Assembly (NCBI GenBank): GCA_905221605.1
Contig: CAJNDS010002301.1
Location: 246,462-310,461, forward strand
Origin: Symbiodinium natans
Taxonomy: Eukaryota > Sar > Dinophyceae > Suessiales > Symbiodiniaceae
Direction of reading: 5' to 3'
Length of the DNA: 64,000 bases
How positions within the stretch are numbered: position 1 is the stretch's first letter; each line of letters starts with the position of its first letter. The position numbers and the translations under genes were made by a program. Positions 50,706 through 59,680 of the stretch are shown here, piece after piece. The notes below the pieces were generated by a model, which ran no database searches, had not been told where the DNA came from, and was given only the letters and a program-made list of their open reading frames with translations.

Positions 50706-53700
50706 ATGGCTGACCCCGGGCTGTCGACCCCTGTGCCTGAAGACGAAGACGACGAAGCTTTGTTTGGCCCCGGTGCCCAGGACGGGCAACAACCGCCAAC
50801 ACAACCCCCTGGAGCTTCTGCTCCAGCGGGAGGACCCGCCACGGTCGTCGGACTTGACCCTCAACTCCAGCAGATGATGGTCCAGATAATGCAGAGTCAG
50901 CAAATGATGATGCAGAATCAGCAACAGACACTTCAAGTTCGAGTGGCAAAGATGGAGGCCGACGAGAGAAGGAGACGTGAGCAGGAAGCATTGTCGGCAG
51001 CTGTGAGCAACCCATTTGGGGGTGCTTCAAGTGCAGCAGCTGCTGGAAGTCCTACGGCAAAGGCTTCTTCTCCTCCACCGGCGCCATCACAGAACCTGCA
51101 TGTTGGAAGTAACCGTGCAGAGAAGTATCTGCCAGCATTGCCGCTCATCGATAATGTTTCGATGGGAAAAGGGCGTGTGAGAGAGCTGGAGGAGTACCAT
51201 CGGTGGTGCGAGGTGCTTGCTTCCTGGCTGGCGTTGATAGACGACAACTATGTCAATGAGTTGCGCCAGGCAATGACGCATGACCGTGAGATCAAGCAGT
51301 CTGACATGGCAGTTCCGGTAGCATCGCGTTCGGCAAGGTTGTTTTACTACCTGCAACAAAGTCTGCAGAAGTTCGAACGTGGGATGGAACTGGTGAGAAG
51401 CACGTCGATGCGTCAAGGACAAGCTGCTTGTGGTTATGAGGTGATGCGTCAAATGCACCAGACCTTCAGCATTGTCTCTCGCATGGAGGCCATTGCTGTG
51501 AGAGATGAAGCCCTTCGCCTAACTTCGAAGGCGAGTTCGTACAAGCGACCGCTTGACTGCGTCCGCTTCCTTGAGGACGAGCTTGGGAAGGTAGACCAGA
51601 AGCTGCATCGGTTCCCTGAACTGAGGCTTGGAGCCTCTGATCGTTCAACCCTTCTTCTTCAATCTGTCAGCCCAGAGTGTAGGCATTACGTTGTCCTGCA
51701 TGGGAAGTCTGGGAGCTGGGAGGAACTGGTTGAAAGCATCCGGTTCTACGAGGAGCAAACCCGATTGTGTGATGCTGGTTCGCTGAATGCAGTTGGGGAG
51801 CGCGGCCTCTGCTGGAACTGTGGCAAATCAGGCCATATGAGTTGGCAGTGCCCCGACAAGAGCTCTGGCAAAGGGAAGAAGAGGGATGAACCGAAAGGTG
51901 GCAAGCCTTCTGGGTCCAAGAATCGAGAGAAGAGCCCTAAAGGGAAGGGCAAAGGCAAAGGGAAGACAGACAAAGGAAAGGGTGGAAAGCCCAAGGGGAA
52001 GCCAAAGAACAAAGGAAAGCCCAAGGGCCGAGCTGTGGAAGACGAGCAGTCTGATCAGGTGATGGCAATGCGGTCTCATCATCTGAGTGGCTTGGGTCCG
52101 GGGACAAGAACTAATGAGCCCAATGAAGCTGAGCCCCCTCGTCTCACCATGACGAACGGAGAGATCGAGAGACTGAACCAGTCATCCTCTAGGAATAGCT
52201 CTTTCGCATGGCTCATTGATAGTGGAGCCACCTGCCACGTGTTGTCAGAGAGTGCGTTGGGTTTTTACGAAGTCGTCAAGGAGCATTCGGGACCTCTTCC
52301 TGTGCTCATGAGTGCTAGCGATACGCCCATGGAATGTGTCAAGTTGGTTGACATTCGGGTGAAGTTTGGGAAGTTGGGGCCCGTAGTGCTTCAACAGGTC
52401 TTGGTTTGCAAGATTGGTTTCAACGTAGTCAGTTCTTGGCAAGCATCCCTTTCGGGATGGAGTACCTGGCTCACCTCAGAGCCTGGAGCAAGCTGCTTGG
52501 TGAAGCAGACGGAACGAGGTTCCTCGATGTGGGTGCCTTTGGTTCGTGAAGCCAGGAGCTGGTGGGCGTTGGCTAAGGAGATTGGCCCTACCAAGGCAAA
52601 GCCGAAAGGAAGAAGAAGCAAAGGGGACTCACCCAAGCCGGGGTGGAGCCCGAACGACGACGCGATGGAAGTGGATAAGGTGCAGAAGAAGGCACCGCCC
52701 AACGTAGGAAGAGCATTGGAGGTGACACCTTTTAAGTTTTTGCTGCGAGCATTTTCAGTGAAGCAACATGTGGGGGAACACGAGCTGCATGAGCATGTTT
52801 TACAGGAGCGTTTGAGTGGATGTGAGCATGCTGCAGTTGCAAAAGTAGGAGTAGACCTGGAAACCCCACCCTCTGCATGTTGTGCTGAAGCTTTATGTTC
52901 CGCCGCAGCTGTTTTGCTTAAGTCTGCAAGCAACACGTCTTTGGAGAAGCAAACCAGTAGGGACACACGCTGTGGAGACAAGGTTTTTGAGTGCGTAGGG
53001 GTAGGGCCTGTGCCGCTCCAGCCTCAGAGTGTTTGCATTAGGAGTAGGAGTGTCTTGCGTGTAGGACGTAGGAGTGACTTGCACCCCAGCGCTTGTGTGC
53101 CTGAGTGTTTGTTGGGACAGAGTGAAGAGAGGAAGTGTGCCTTTCGGAGCTTGCGTTGGCCAGGAGTGTTTCTGAAAGCATTGCTGGTGTTGTGTGCTCT
53201 AGGAGTGTTTTGCTCAAAGCCTGGAGCCTTTGTAAGGGACCTTGTAAAGGATGGAGCTTCCGGAAGCCTCGCCTCCGCTCGGTCTTGTGAACTCCCAAAG
53301 TGGGAGTGTGGCCCAGGTGGAAGCCTTTTCGACGAGTATGATTGCTCGTCTTGCGCACCGTTTCGAGGAGGAAGGTCAGCTGTCTCTTTCGAGGCAGCTT
53401 CTCCAAAACATCGACCTTTTTACCTCGACCCCTGGCTCGGTCGAACGGCTGTTGGGGATTCCAGCCTGCCTTGGGGAGTTGGAGACACAGGAGTTGGTGA
53501 TCAATACAAGCGGCATTCCGGTGAAGCAACCTATGCTCATTGCCGAGCTGCGAGCCATTGCTGCTCCGACGGTGGACCAGTCGGTTTTGACGGACACCCT
53601 CGTCGAGGAGCACGACCGTCGTGCAGAGTATGCAAGGTATGGCTATGTTTTGACCACCATGGGGGTGGTAGTCGCCGATGTGAGTGCTACCATCCGCCAA

Positions 53701-56700
53701 CCGCACCTTCCATGCGAGCAAAGGGGGTACTGGCGCAACAATCAGGTTGGCATCCAGCTCACCTTGAAGAAATTCCTTCTGTACCTGGAGGCGATTCGAG
53801 AGTTGCGGTGCCATCCTGCTCAATACCAGTTGTTCGAGGCAGGGCTAGCAAGCATTCTGCCAAACGAGCTCAAGGTCGAGCGTGTGCCGGCTGCCGACTT
53901 GAGAGCGCTTTTGGCGGACGTGCTCGTCCAGAGCAACCGCCGGGTGACTTTGGCTGCTCAACCGCCAACTATAATACCGGATGTTGCACCATCCGCGTCG
54001 GGTGGCACGGCACCGCCTCTTCACAAAAGTGCCCCAGCTCCACCTCCTTCGGGGTGGGCTTTGCTCAACCAAGCGCGTGCAAAAGCCGAGGCAATGATTC
54101 GATTGCATGCCGACATGAAGAGAGCTGCAACAGCCGAGGTGGCTCCATCATCGTCGACGGGCCCCGCTTTTCCACCAGGGCCTCCGGCTTTCTTGCCGTT
54201 CAGCCCTCCTTCCCCGCTTACGCCGTCCGTCTTTTCCTATGCTCCATCTTCGGCACCAGGCACGCCTATGGAAGCAGGCATGCCTCTAACTCCGCCTCCT
54301 CTACCTCCTCCATCTTGGGCACCAGGCACGCCTATGGAAGCAAGCCTGCCTATACCTCCGCCTCCTTTACCTCCTCCATCGACACCGCACCCAGATACAT
54401 TGAGGGAGCTTGCGGGCGAGGTTCCAATGGAGGTCGAGACGCCGATGACGCCCGTGGAGGCATTCGGTGCCCCTGGGACCCCTATGGACGTGAGTTCCGA
54501 GGTCCCAATGGAGCCAATGGTCGGTGGCATTGGAAGTCCGGGGAGCGCTTCTCCTTTGACCCCGCCGGCAGAGACGAGTATGGTGGTTCCAAACCCACCT
54601 ATGGACAATTCGGATGTGGGAGACTCTGGCTCCGAGATGGATTGATATGCTTGGGTATGGGCCCTGAGGGCCTAAAAGCCGGGCATGAGTTGCTCCGATC
54701 TTCGCCGCAATGCACAAAATTGGTAGGAGTAGGTCTGAAAGCCCTGCTGTTTGCAGTAGGAGACTGGCTGTGTGCATTAGGAGGTAGGGTAGGAGCGTTT
54801 GAGTGCTTGGTAGGTGACTGTGAGTGCAGCCTGCCTGCCGCGAATGGGTCTGCACACTGTCCCTCTGTGCCCAGGTCTTCATGGAAAGGAAGCAGTGCCT
54901 TGGCTTTAGGGTTGGTTCTGGGTTTGGTTTTCAGAGGTTGGCTGCGTAGGTGCGTGAAGCTTTTGAGTGTGCGCCGTAGGAGTAGGTTGAAGTTTGTGCG
55001 TGTAACTTTGGTAGGACGTGTGCCACGTAGGTCTTGGAGTGTTGTGCGCCGCCTGTTGTTTTTGCGTGGCGTGCTTGCTTGTGAGTTGAAAGCTGAGCCT
55101 ACGGGCGAGGAAGCAAAAGGGCCAATGATGAAACGTTGGCGTGCCTTGAAGAAGTGGGCCTTGTGTGGGCTTGGGTCCCTGCGGGGGTCCGAGCAAAAGA
55201 AGGCCGTGGCACGTTCTGAGGCCCTGCGTATGCTTGCTGGTTTGCCGACCCCGGTTGTTGTGAATTCGGAGTCGGAGGAAGAGTTGATTCCTGATCCGTT
55301 GGAAGCTGAACTTGCGAAACCCAGCGGAAGTGAACCCCCTAGGCCCTCCGATGTTCGAAAGAAACCCCGTGTGGAGAATGTTCCCTCAGGTGAACCGGGT
55401 GCCCTGAGTTCCCCGGAGGTGGTGAGCGATGCTCTGGATCCTGAGGTTCCGGTCTATTTGACCTCGGAGCGGCTGAAGGCGCACCGAAATAAGGGCCACC
55501 AACCTTATCTTAGTTGCTGTGACACATGTCAAAGCGCTAGAGGGAGAGTGCCGGCTCGTAGGAAGCACATGAAACACCACCACGGACCCGGAGAGTTGCA
55601 AGTCGACTTTGGATTTTTCGGAAAGAATGTTCGTTTCCTTCTCATGGTTCATGTGGTGTCGGGGTACATACATACCGTGGTCTTAGGACCTGAGGATGAA
55701 GTGCCCGCTGTATCGGTTTGCAAAGCCTTTACGGAAATGGGATTGAGTGGATTGGACATTGTTGTCCACGGGGACCAAGAAAATCTCCTCGAGAGTGTTT
55801 TCCGCAATGCAGCGAAACACCGGACATTCGGGGGGAGGTCAATGCACTGGGTCCCGTTCGCGATAAACAGACCTCAAGCGAAGGGCATCGTTGAACGCCA
55901 TGTTTGCCTTGTGAAAGAAGCGTTCTGGTCTGTTTGGCTGGGCTTAGAAGAGCGTGTAGGTGAAAAGTTGCCTCTAGGGAGCCATCTGTTTGTTGAGGCC
56001 ATGAGGTACTCTGTGAGGATGCATAACTTGTTTCATGTGTCCAAGGAACACAGCACGCCGTTGGAGAGACTGCGTGGGTCGACAGTTCAGCCAGTGAAGA
56101 GCTGTGAGTTTGGGGTTGTGGGCTTTGGGAAGCCTCAGAAGGACTACCCAGAGCACCGCGGAAAGCGCTTGGTGAGGGCACTCTATGTAGGACCTCACGG
56201 TGCTAATGGATCCGGGATTCGGGTCTTTGTTCCAATAGGTATTGGAAAGCCCCCTCGTTTGGAAATCTTCAGCTCTTTTCGTGCCAAAGATCCAGTGGAG
56301 TTTGACAAAGCTGCTTTGCGTGACCTTCGAGGTAATAAGGAAGACCCTGAAAGACCCATCAAGTTCGATGTTCCAATCGATGGTCCGAGTCCGCCGCTTG
56401 ATTCCCCAAATCTCCCTGAAGGAAGTCTTGAGTTTCCTGTTGAACGCACCGAACCACCTGCTCTTGAGGGCCCTGAAGCAATGGAAGAAGAAGGAGAGTT
56501 GGATGGGTATTCTCCGGATTTTTCGGACGTGCCTGAAGAAACAGGCATGGAGGTTGAGCCTCCCGGAGGCGTAGGTCTTGAGGACCTCGACGCCCCTATG
56601 GATCCAGGAGAAGACGATGCCATGGAAGAGGGCCTGACGTGGCTCTATGAGCATGGCCTTAGGCAACTCTTTGATGGGCCTGACTTGAGAGTAACGACAA

Positions 56701-59192
56701 AAATCCGTAAGGGAGATAATGTCAAAGAGTGGTTCCGTATGAAGTTTGGTGGAAAGAAGATTTGGGTCCATGTCCCGGACAATGCGGTTTGCGAAGTTTC
56801 TGGCAAGGTTTTGCCTCGTAAGCATCTTGAAGAAGGTATGAGACTCGAGCTCTCGGAACTTGATGCTTTTGGTGTAGCTACGATTATAGGAGAAGCTGAG
56901 GCCCGTAAACGAGCTACACGGAGAATCCATACGACTAGGTGGGTTCTGACTTCGAAACCGTCGGCCACGAACCCTGAACGAGTTCGTGCTCGTCTTGTTG
57001 TGAGAGACTATGCATTTGGATCCAATCCTCTAGCTGATGGGATATATTCCCCCACCACGTCTTTGGAAGCCTTGAGGGGTGTCCTTGCTATTCATGCTGT
57101 CAGAGGTGGCACCTTGTTGTCAGCAGATGTGAGCGTTGCCTTCATGCAAGCGCCTGTGCAGGGAGTAGAGTGTATCCGGTTTCCGAATGGGATGTATGAT
57201 GAGGAGAACAAGCCGCTGTTTGCGCAGCTACACAAAGCCATGAATGGCTTGAGAGTAGGACCACTGAGCTGGTACCTAGAGTTTACAAGCACGCTGCGTA
57301 AGCAGTTTGGGTTTGGTGAGACTGCCGACCCTACTGTGCATCACCGGCTTGAGAAGGATGGTGCGCTGACCTTGGTGTTAGTGTATGTTGACGATCTCAT
57401 CATCTTTTCCCAGAATCCGCCAGTTGCCAAGGATCTGTACGCTAAGCTAGCGAAGATCTATAAAATGAAGCAGACAGGGCTTCTAGAACCTGGCAAGACT
57501 GGGCAGCTCGAGTTCTTGGGTCGAGTGATCGCCCGAACCACTGAGCACGGGCCTGTGTTCTTTGGCCTGAAGCCGGGGTACTTGAAGTCGCTTGGAGAAG
57601 AGTTTGGCATTAGCGGAAAAGGTGTGAAACCAGTGCTGGGAAACCTCGAGAGGGAGTACCGGAAGAAGGAGGCTGGAACACCTATCAGCACTGAGGCGTA
57701 TGAACGCTATAGACGTGTGCTTGGTAAGTTGATGTGGGCAAGCCTGACGTTGCCGCATTTGTCCTACCCGGTAGGATTTCTGGGCCGGTATCAGAGTGAC
57801 CCAGATAGCCAGGCAGAAGCTTGCTTGAGACGCGTGGTTCGCTGGGTGATGGCTTTGCCTGAGTACCTTCAGCGATTTTCGGCAGAAGCGTTTGAGTATC
57901 CTTGCTGCGCTTCGGAAACCATGCTCTCTGGCTTTGTGGATGCGTCATGGAACATTTGCTCTGTGTCTGGTGCTATCGTGAAGTGGCATGGCATCATGAT
58001 CAAAACTTTCTCGCGGAAACAGTCGGTGACCGCGTTGAGTTCGGCGGAGGCCGAATTGGCAGCCCTGACTGAGGCAGCCAAAGAGTCGGTGTACTTGTCT
58101 TTGCTCATGGAAACGCTCCTGTATGGAATGCCCAAAGGAGAGACCGGTGAGTTTCCGATTCACCTGGCTTCGGATTCGGAAGCCGCTTTGTCGATTAGCA
58201 AAATGACGGGGTTGTTACGCCGTGTTCGGCACCTGGAGCTTCGTCATCGCTATCTTCAAGAGCTAGTCCACCTGGAAAGGCTGATTCTAAGCTTCATCAG
58301 TGGAGAACGGAATCCAGCCGATGGACTGACGAAATCTCCTGAGGAGTTGTTGCTTGAGCATTTGCTGGTTGCGTGTGGACTGGAAAGAGTGTGTGAAGAA
58401 GACCTTCAGGGTCTTGTAGTTCCTGAACACCTTCGTGAACGAATGGAAGAACTTGAAGAAGTATGTGAAAAGCTTGAGAAAATCCCGACAAACCTGGCGA
58501 AGTACGAGCCAGTGGCAAGAGACCTTGCGTTGGGATATGTTCCTCTGCTTGTGATCGAGGTGTTTTGTTCAACGGACAGTGCGTTGTGCCGAGCGTGTGC
58601 TCGTGACCGAGTAGCATATATAGGCATAACTGAGAAAGAAGACTTCTTAAGCAAGAGTACTCAAATGTTTCTAGGAGAGGTCTTGCTGTGTCTGTTGAGT
58701 AGGAAACCGCCCCAGATCTATGTCCACATAGCTTCCCCGTGTACCGCTGGATGTAGCTATCGCTTTAAGAACTGGCATCGCCCGAAGTTTCGACATCGGT
58801 GGCGAGAGCAGGTCAAGAAGCATGTTGCATCTTGGAAAGCTTTAGGACGACTTCTGGAGGACCGCTGCAAAGAGATCCTGGTTACCCAGGAATGGCCAAA
58901 GAACTGTGGTCTTTGGAAGGAGGAAAGTTATCTGAAAGAAAAGAAGCGCCTTGGTCTGAACTTTGGAAGGGTTGTGGACCGTTGTGCTTTCGACGGGGTC
59001 TTTAAGCGGTGGTTCTTTGCTACAAACCGAGAGGAGTGGAGTGAAATCTTCTCTGGAAAGCCCTGTGACAAAAGTCATCAGCATGTTTCACTTGCTAGTG
59101 TCGAAGAAACAGGTATCTATCCGACTAAACTGGGTAGAGCTCTTTTGCGTGCTGCGAAAGTCACGTTAGGTCTTGTAGGAACACCTTCTTAG
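50706..59192 (+). CDS. Copia Gag-Pol polyprotein (2828 aa) with extra C-terminal domain
   Basis: The Met start lies 32 bp after the primer site. Gag (about 1-500) has a Gln/Met-rich coiled segment, a CCHC knuckle CWNCGKSGHMSWQC (from residue 369) and a Lys/Gly-rich basic tail. The protease has IDSGAT (Asp505). The integrase has the His/Cys finger HRNKGH...CCDTC (from 1593) and acidic residues Asp1634, Asp1690 and Glu1730. The reverse transcriptase has Asp2141 and YVDD (from 2227). RNase H has Asp2412, SSAEAEL and ASDSEAAL. After NPADGLTKS a further 350 residues or so follow, described separately. Between protease and integrase lies about 1,000 residues of unusual Cys/Gly/Arg/Ser-rich sequence that overlaps a second frame. 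The frame has no stop, so the element may be active or only recently dead. Confidence 0.95.
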   Translation: MADPGLSTPVPEDEDDEALFGPGAQDGQQPPTQPPGASAPAGGPATVVGLDPQLQQMMVQIMQSQQMMMQNQQQTLQVRVAKMEADERRRREQEALSAAVSNPFGGASSAAAAGSPTAKASSPPPAPSQNLHVGSNRAEKYLPALPLIDNVSMGKGRVRELEEYHRWCEVLASWLALIDDNYVNELRQAMTHDREIKQSDMAVPVASRSARLFYYLQQSLQKFERGMELVRSTSMRQGQAACGYEVMRQMHQTFSIVSRMEAIAVRDEALRLTSKASSYKRPLDCVRFLEDELGKVDQKLHRFPELRLGASDRSTLLLQSVSPECRHYVVLHGKSGSWEELVESIRFYEEQTRLCDAGSLNAVGERGLCWNCGKSGHMSWQCPDKSSGKGKKRDEPKGGKPSGSKNREKSPKGKGKGKGKTDKGKGGKPKGKPKNKGKPKGRAVEDEQSDQVMAMRSHHLSGLGPGTRTNEPNEAEPPRLTMTNGEIERLNQSSSRNSSFAWLIDSGATCHVLSESALGFYEVVKEHSGPLPVLMSASDTPMECVKLVDIRVKFGKLGPVVLQQVLVCKIGFNVVSSWQASLSGWSTWLTSEPGASCLVKQTERGSSMWVPLVREARSWWALAKEIGPTKAKPKGRRSKGDSPKPGWSPNDDAMEVDKVQKKAPPNVGRALEVTPFKFLLRAFSVKQHVGEHELHEHVLQERLSGCEHAAVAKVGVDLETPPSACCAEALCSAAAVLLKSASNTSLEKQTSRDTRCGDKVFECVGVGPVPLQPQSVCIRSRSVLRVGRRSDLHPSACVPECLLGQSEERKCAFRSLRWPGVFLKALLVLCALGVFCSKPGAFVRDLVKDGASGSLASARSCELPKWECGPGGSLFDEYDCSSCAPFRGGRSAVSFEAASPKHRPFYLDPWLGRTAVGDSSLPWGVGDTGVGDQYKRHSGEATYAHCRAASHCCSDGGPVGFDGHPRRGARPSCRVCKVWLCFDHHGGGSRRCECYHPPTAPSMRAKGVLAQQSGWHPAHLEEIPSVPGGDSRVAVPSCSIPVVRGRASKHSAKRAQGRACAGCRLESAFGGRARPEQPPGDFGCSTANYNTGCCTIRVGWHGTASSQKCPSSTSFGVGFAQPSACKSRGNDSIACRHEESCNSRGGSIIVDGPRFSTRASGFLAVQPSFPAYAVRLFLCSIFGTRHAYGSRHASNSASSTSSILGTRHAYGSKPAYTSASFTSSIDTAPRYIEGACGRGSNGGRDADDARGGIRCPWDPYGREFRGPNGANGRWHWKSGERFSFDPAGRDEYGGSKPTYGQFGCGRLWLRDGLICLGMGPEGLKAGHELLRSSPQCTKLVGVGLKALLFAVGDWLCALGGRVGAFECLVGDCECSLPAANGSAHCPSVPRSSWKGSSALALGLVLGLVFRGWLRRCVKLLSVRRRSRLKFVRVTLVGRVPRRSWSVVRRLLFLRGVLACELKAEPTGEEAKGPMMKRWRALKKWALCGLGSLRGSEQKKAVARSEALRMLAGLPTPVVVNSESEEELIPDPLEAELAKPSGSEPPRPSDVRKKPRVENVPSGEPGALSSPEVVSDALDPEVPVYLTSERLKAHRNKGHQPYLSCCDTCQSARGRVPARRKHMKHHHGPGELQVDFGFFGKNVRFLLMVHVVSGYIHTVVLGPEDEVPAVSVCKAFTEMGLSGLDIVVHGDQENLLESVFRNAAKHRTFGGRSMHWVPFAINRPQAKGIVERHVCLVKEAFWSVWLGLEERVGEKLPLGSHLFVEAMRYSVRMHNLFHVSKEHSTPLERLRGSTVQPVKSCEFGVVGFGKPQKDYPEHRGKRLVRALYVGPHGANGSGIRVFVPIGIGKPPRLEIFSSFRAKDPVEFDKAALRDLRGNKEDPERPIKFDVPIDGPSPPLDSPNLPEGSLEFPVERTEPPALEGPEAMEEEGELDGYSPDFSDVPEETGMEVEPPGGVGLEDLDAPMDPGEDDAMEEGLTWLYEHGLRQLFDGPDLRVTTKIRKGDNVKEWFRMKFGGKKIWVHVPDNAVCEVSGKVLPRKHLEEGMRLELSELDAFGVATIIGEAEARKRATRRIHTTRWVLTSKPSATNPERVRARLVVRDYAFGSNPLADGIYSPTTSLEALRGVLAIHAVRGGTLLSADVSVAFMQAPVQGVECIRFPNGMYDEENKPLFAQLHKAMNGLRVGPLSWYLEFTSTLRKQFGFGETADPTVHHRLEKDGALTLVLVYVDDLIIFSQNPPVAKDLYAKLAKIYKMKQTGLLEPGKTGQLEFLGRVIARTTEHGPVFFGLKPGYLKSLGEEFGISGKGVKPVLGNLEREYRKKEAGTPISTEAYERYRRVLGKLMWASLTLPHLSYPVGFLGRYQSDPDSQAEACLRRVVRWVMALPEYLQRFSAEAFEYPCCASETMLSGFVDASWNICSVSGAIVKWHGIMIKTFSRKQSVTALSSAEAELAALTEAAKESVYLSLLMETLLYGMPKGETGEFPIHLASDSEAALSISKMTGLLRRVRHLELRHRYLQELVHLERLILSFISGERNPADGLTKSPEELLLEHLLVACGLERVCEEDLQGLVVPEHLRERMEELEEVCEKLEKIPTNLAKYEPVARDLALGYVPLLVIEVFCSTDSALCRACARDRVAYIGITEKEDFLSKSTQMFLGEVLLCLLSRKPPQIYVHIASPCTAGCSYRFKNWHRPKFRHRWREQVKKHVASWKALGRLLEDRCKEILVTQEWPKNCGLWKEESYLKEKKRLGLNFGRVVDRCAFDGVFKRWFFATNREEWSEIFSGKPCDKSHQHVSLASVEETGIYPTKLGRALLRAAKVTLGLVGTPS
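53251..54645 (+). CDS. 464-codon overlapping ORF (+1 frame) nested in copia pol
   Basis: This frame lies in the +1 register relative to gag-pol, between protease and integrase. It looks more like a normal protein than the polyprotein frame over the same bases. An N-terminal half of about 220 residues with mixed helices (ARLAHRFEEEGQLSLSRQLL, RRAEYARYGYVLTTMGVVVA, LTLKKFLLYLEAIREL) is followed by a Pro-rich half with two APGTPMEA...PPPLPPPS repeats and an acidic C-terminus (NSDVGDSGSEMD). The overlapping polyprotein frame is rich in Cys, Gly, Arg and Ser with no pattern. I recognise no domain. It could be an accessory protein or a captured host exon; an internal start or frameshift would be needed. 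The coding claim is inference. Confidence 0.55.
   Translation: MELPEASPPLGLVNSQSGSVAQVEAFSTSMIARLAHRFEEEGQLSLSRQLLQNIDLFTSTPGSVERLLGIPACLGELETQELVINTSGIPVKQPMLIAELRAIAAPTVDQSVLTDTLVEEHDRRAEYARYGYVLTTMGVVVADVSATIRQPHLPCEQRGYWRNNQVGIQLTLKKFLLYLEAIRELRCHPAQYQLFEAGLASILPNELKVERVPAADLRALLADVLVQSNRRVTLAAQPPTIIPDVAPSASGGTAPPLHKSAPAPPPSGWALLNQARAKAEAMIRLHADMKRAATAEVAPSSSTGPAFPPGPPAFLPFSPPSPLTPSVFSYAPSSAPGTPMEAGMPLTPPPLPPPSWAPGTPMEASLPIPPPPLPPPSTPHPDTLRELAGEVPMEVETPMTPVEAFGAPGTPMDVSSEVPMEPMVGGIGSPGSASPLTPPAETSMVVPNPPMDNSDVGDSGSEMD
58551..59192 (+). other. C-terminal methyltransferase-like domain of the copia polyprotein
   Basis: Residues about 2616-2828. VIEVFCSTDSAL near the start resembles the S-adenosylmethionine loop (motif I) of Rossmann methyltransferases. 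YVHIASPCTAGCSYRF (Cys2679) resembles the Pro-Cys motif IV of cytosine-C5 methyltransferases. ILVTQEWPKNC lies where motif VI would be. The rest is basic and has no target-recognition repeats I can see. Capture of cytosine methyltransferases by dinoflagellate retrotransposons has been reported, as far as I recall. Here the match is weak and key residues differ (no clear PPCQ or ENV), so it may be a diverged or inactive version or another fold. The same domain is intact in the truncated copy. Confidence 0.4.
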
Positions 59193-59297
59193 GTCGGCAG
59201 TAGGAGTGCTCGCTTTCGGACTTTGCCTGGGATGAGATGTTTAAGCACTGGAAACACCGAGCTGTGAAGAAGTGCGTGGCTCTGAGGCATCACAGTC

Positions 59298-59333
59298 CAA
59301 GCGGGGGTGTGAAAGTTTCCTGTTGGCTCAAGG
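59298..59333 (+). other. Purine tract and 3' LTR stub
   Basis: AAGCGGGGG precedes TGTGAAAGTTTCCTGT (59308 on), the first bases of the LTR, followed at once by TGGCTCAAGG. The truncated copy has the same join at 46943-46968. About 330 bp of the LTR are therefore missing between its start and the GGCTCAAG motif. Confidence 0.7.
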
Positions 59334-59474
59334 TTTCGGCTCAACCCCGGTGGGGTGCTCAGGTAGGGAGTGCTGTTGCCTGGAGACTGTACCTAAGGGT
59401 GGGCTCCAACAGGACTCAAACCGCAACCACTGTGTTTGCTTGGTAGTCGGCTGCCAGCAACATAGCTGCCTGAG

Positions 59475-59648
59475 TACGGCCTCGCCAAGTGCTGAGGGAA
59501 CTTTTCGGCCTCGCTTCGGCAGAGGGTGTGTTTTCGGCCTCGCTTCGGCAGAGGGAGTGGCCAAGTTTCGGCCTCGCTCCGGCTGAGGATACATAAAGTT
59601 CGGCCTCACTACGGTTGAGGGGATCTTCCGGCCTCGCATTGCTGAGGT
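59475..59648 (+). repeat. Six tandem hairpin repeats, TCGGCCTCGC...GCTGAGG
   Basis: Units of about 29-34 bp repeat CGGCCTCGC, a loop of 3-7 bases, and GC(T/A)GAGG, able to form a short stem (CCTCGC with GCTGAGG). Six units lie in a row upstream of ORF1. Single copies occur downstream of both copia pol genes and inside ORF2. Confidence 0.8.
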
Positions 59649-59680
59649 GCTGGTGGGACTGGCATCAGGCTGCAGCAGTC

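Larger units (their letters stand above)
50265..59333 (+). mobile_element. Ty1/copia LTR retrotransposon, nearly complete
   Basis: The order is 5' LTR (50265-50662), primer-binding site (50663-50674), gag-PR-IN-RT-RNaseH in one frame (50706-59192), purine tract and the first 16-17 bases of a 3' LTR (59308 on). The domain order with integrase before RT defines Ty1/copia. The 3' LTR is only a stub that joins TTGGCTCAAGG and other sequence. The internal region is about 8.6 kb, larger than usual for copia, because of a long insert between protease and integrase and an extra C-terminal domain. Confidence 0.95.

Noticed and set aside
55974-56930. 318-codon minus-strand frame opposite integrase and RT
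   Set aside because: It is the antisense of conserved copia domains and has no family features.
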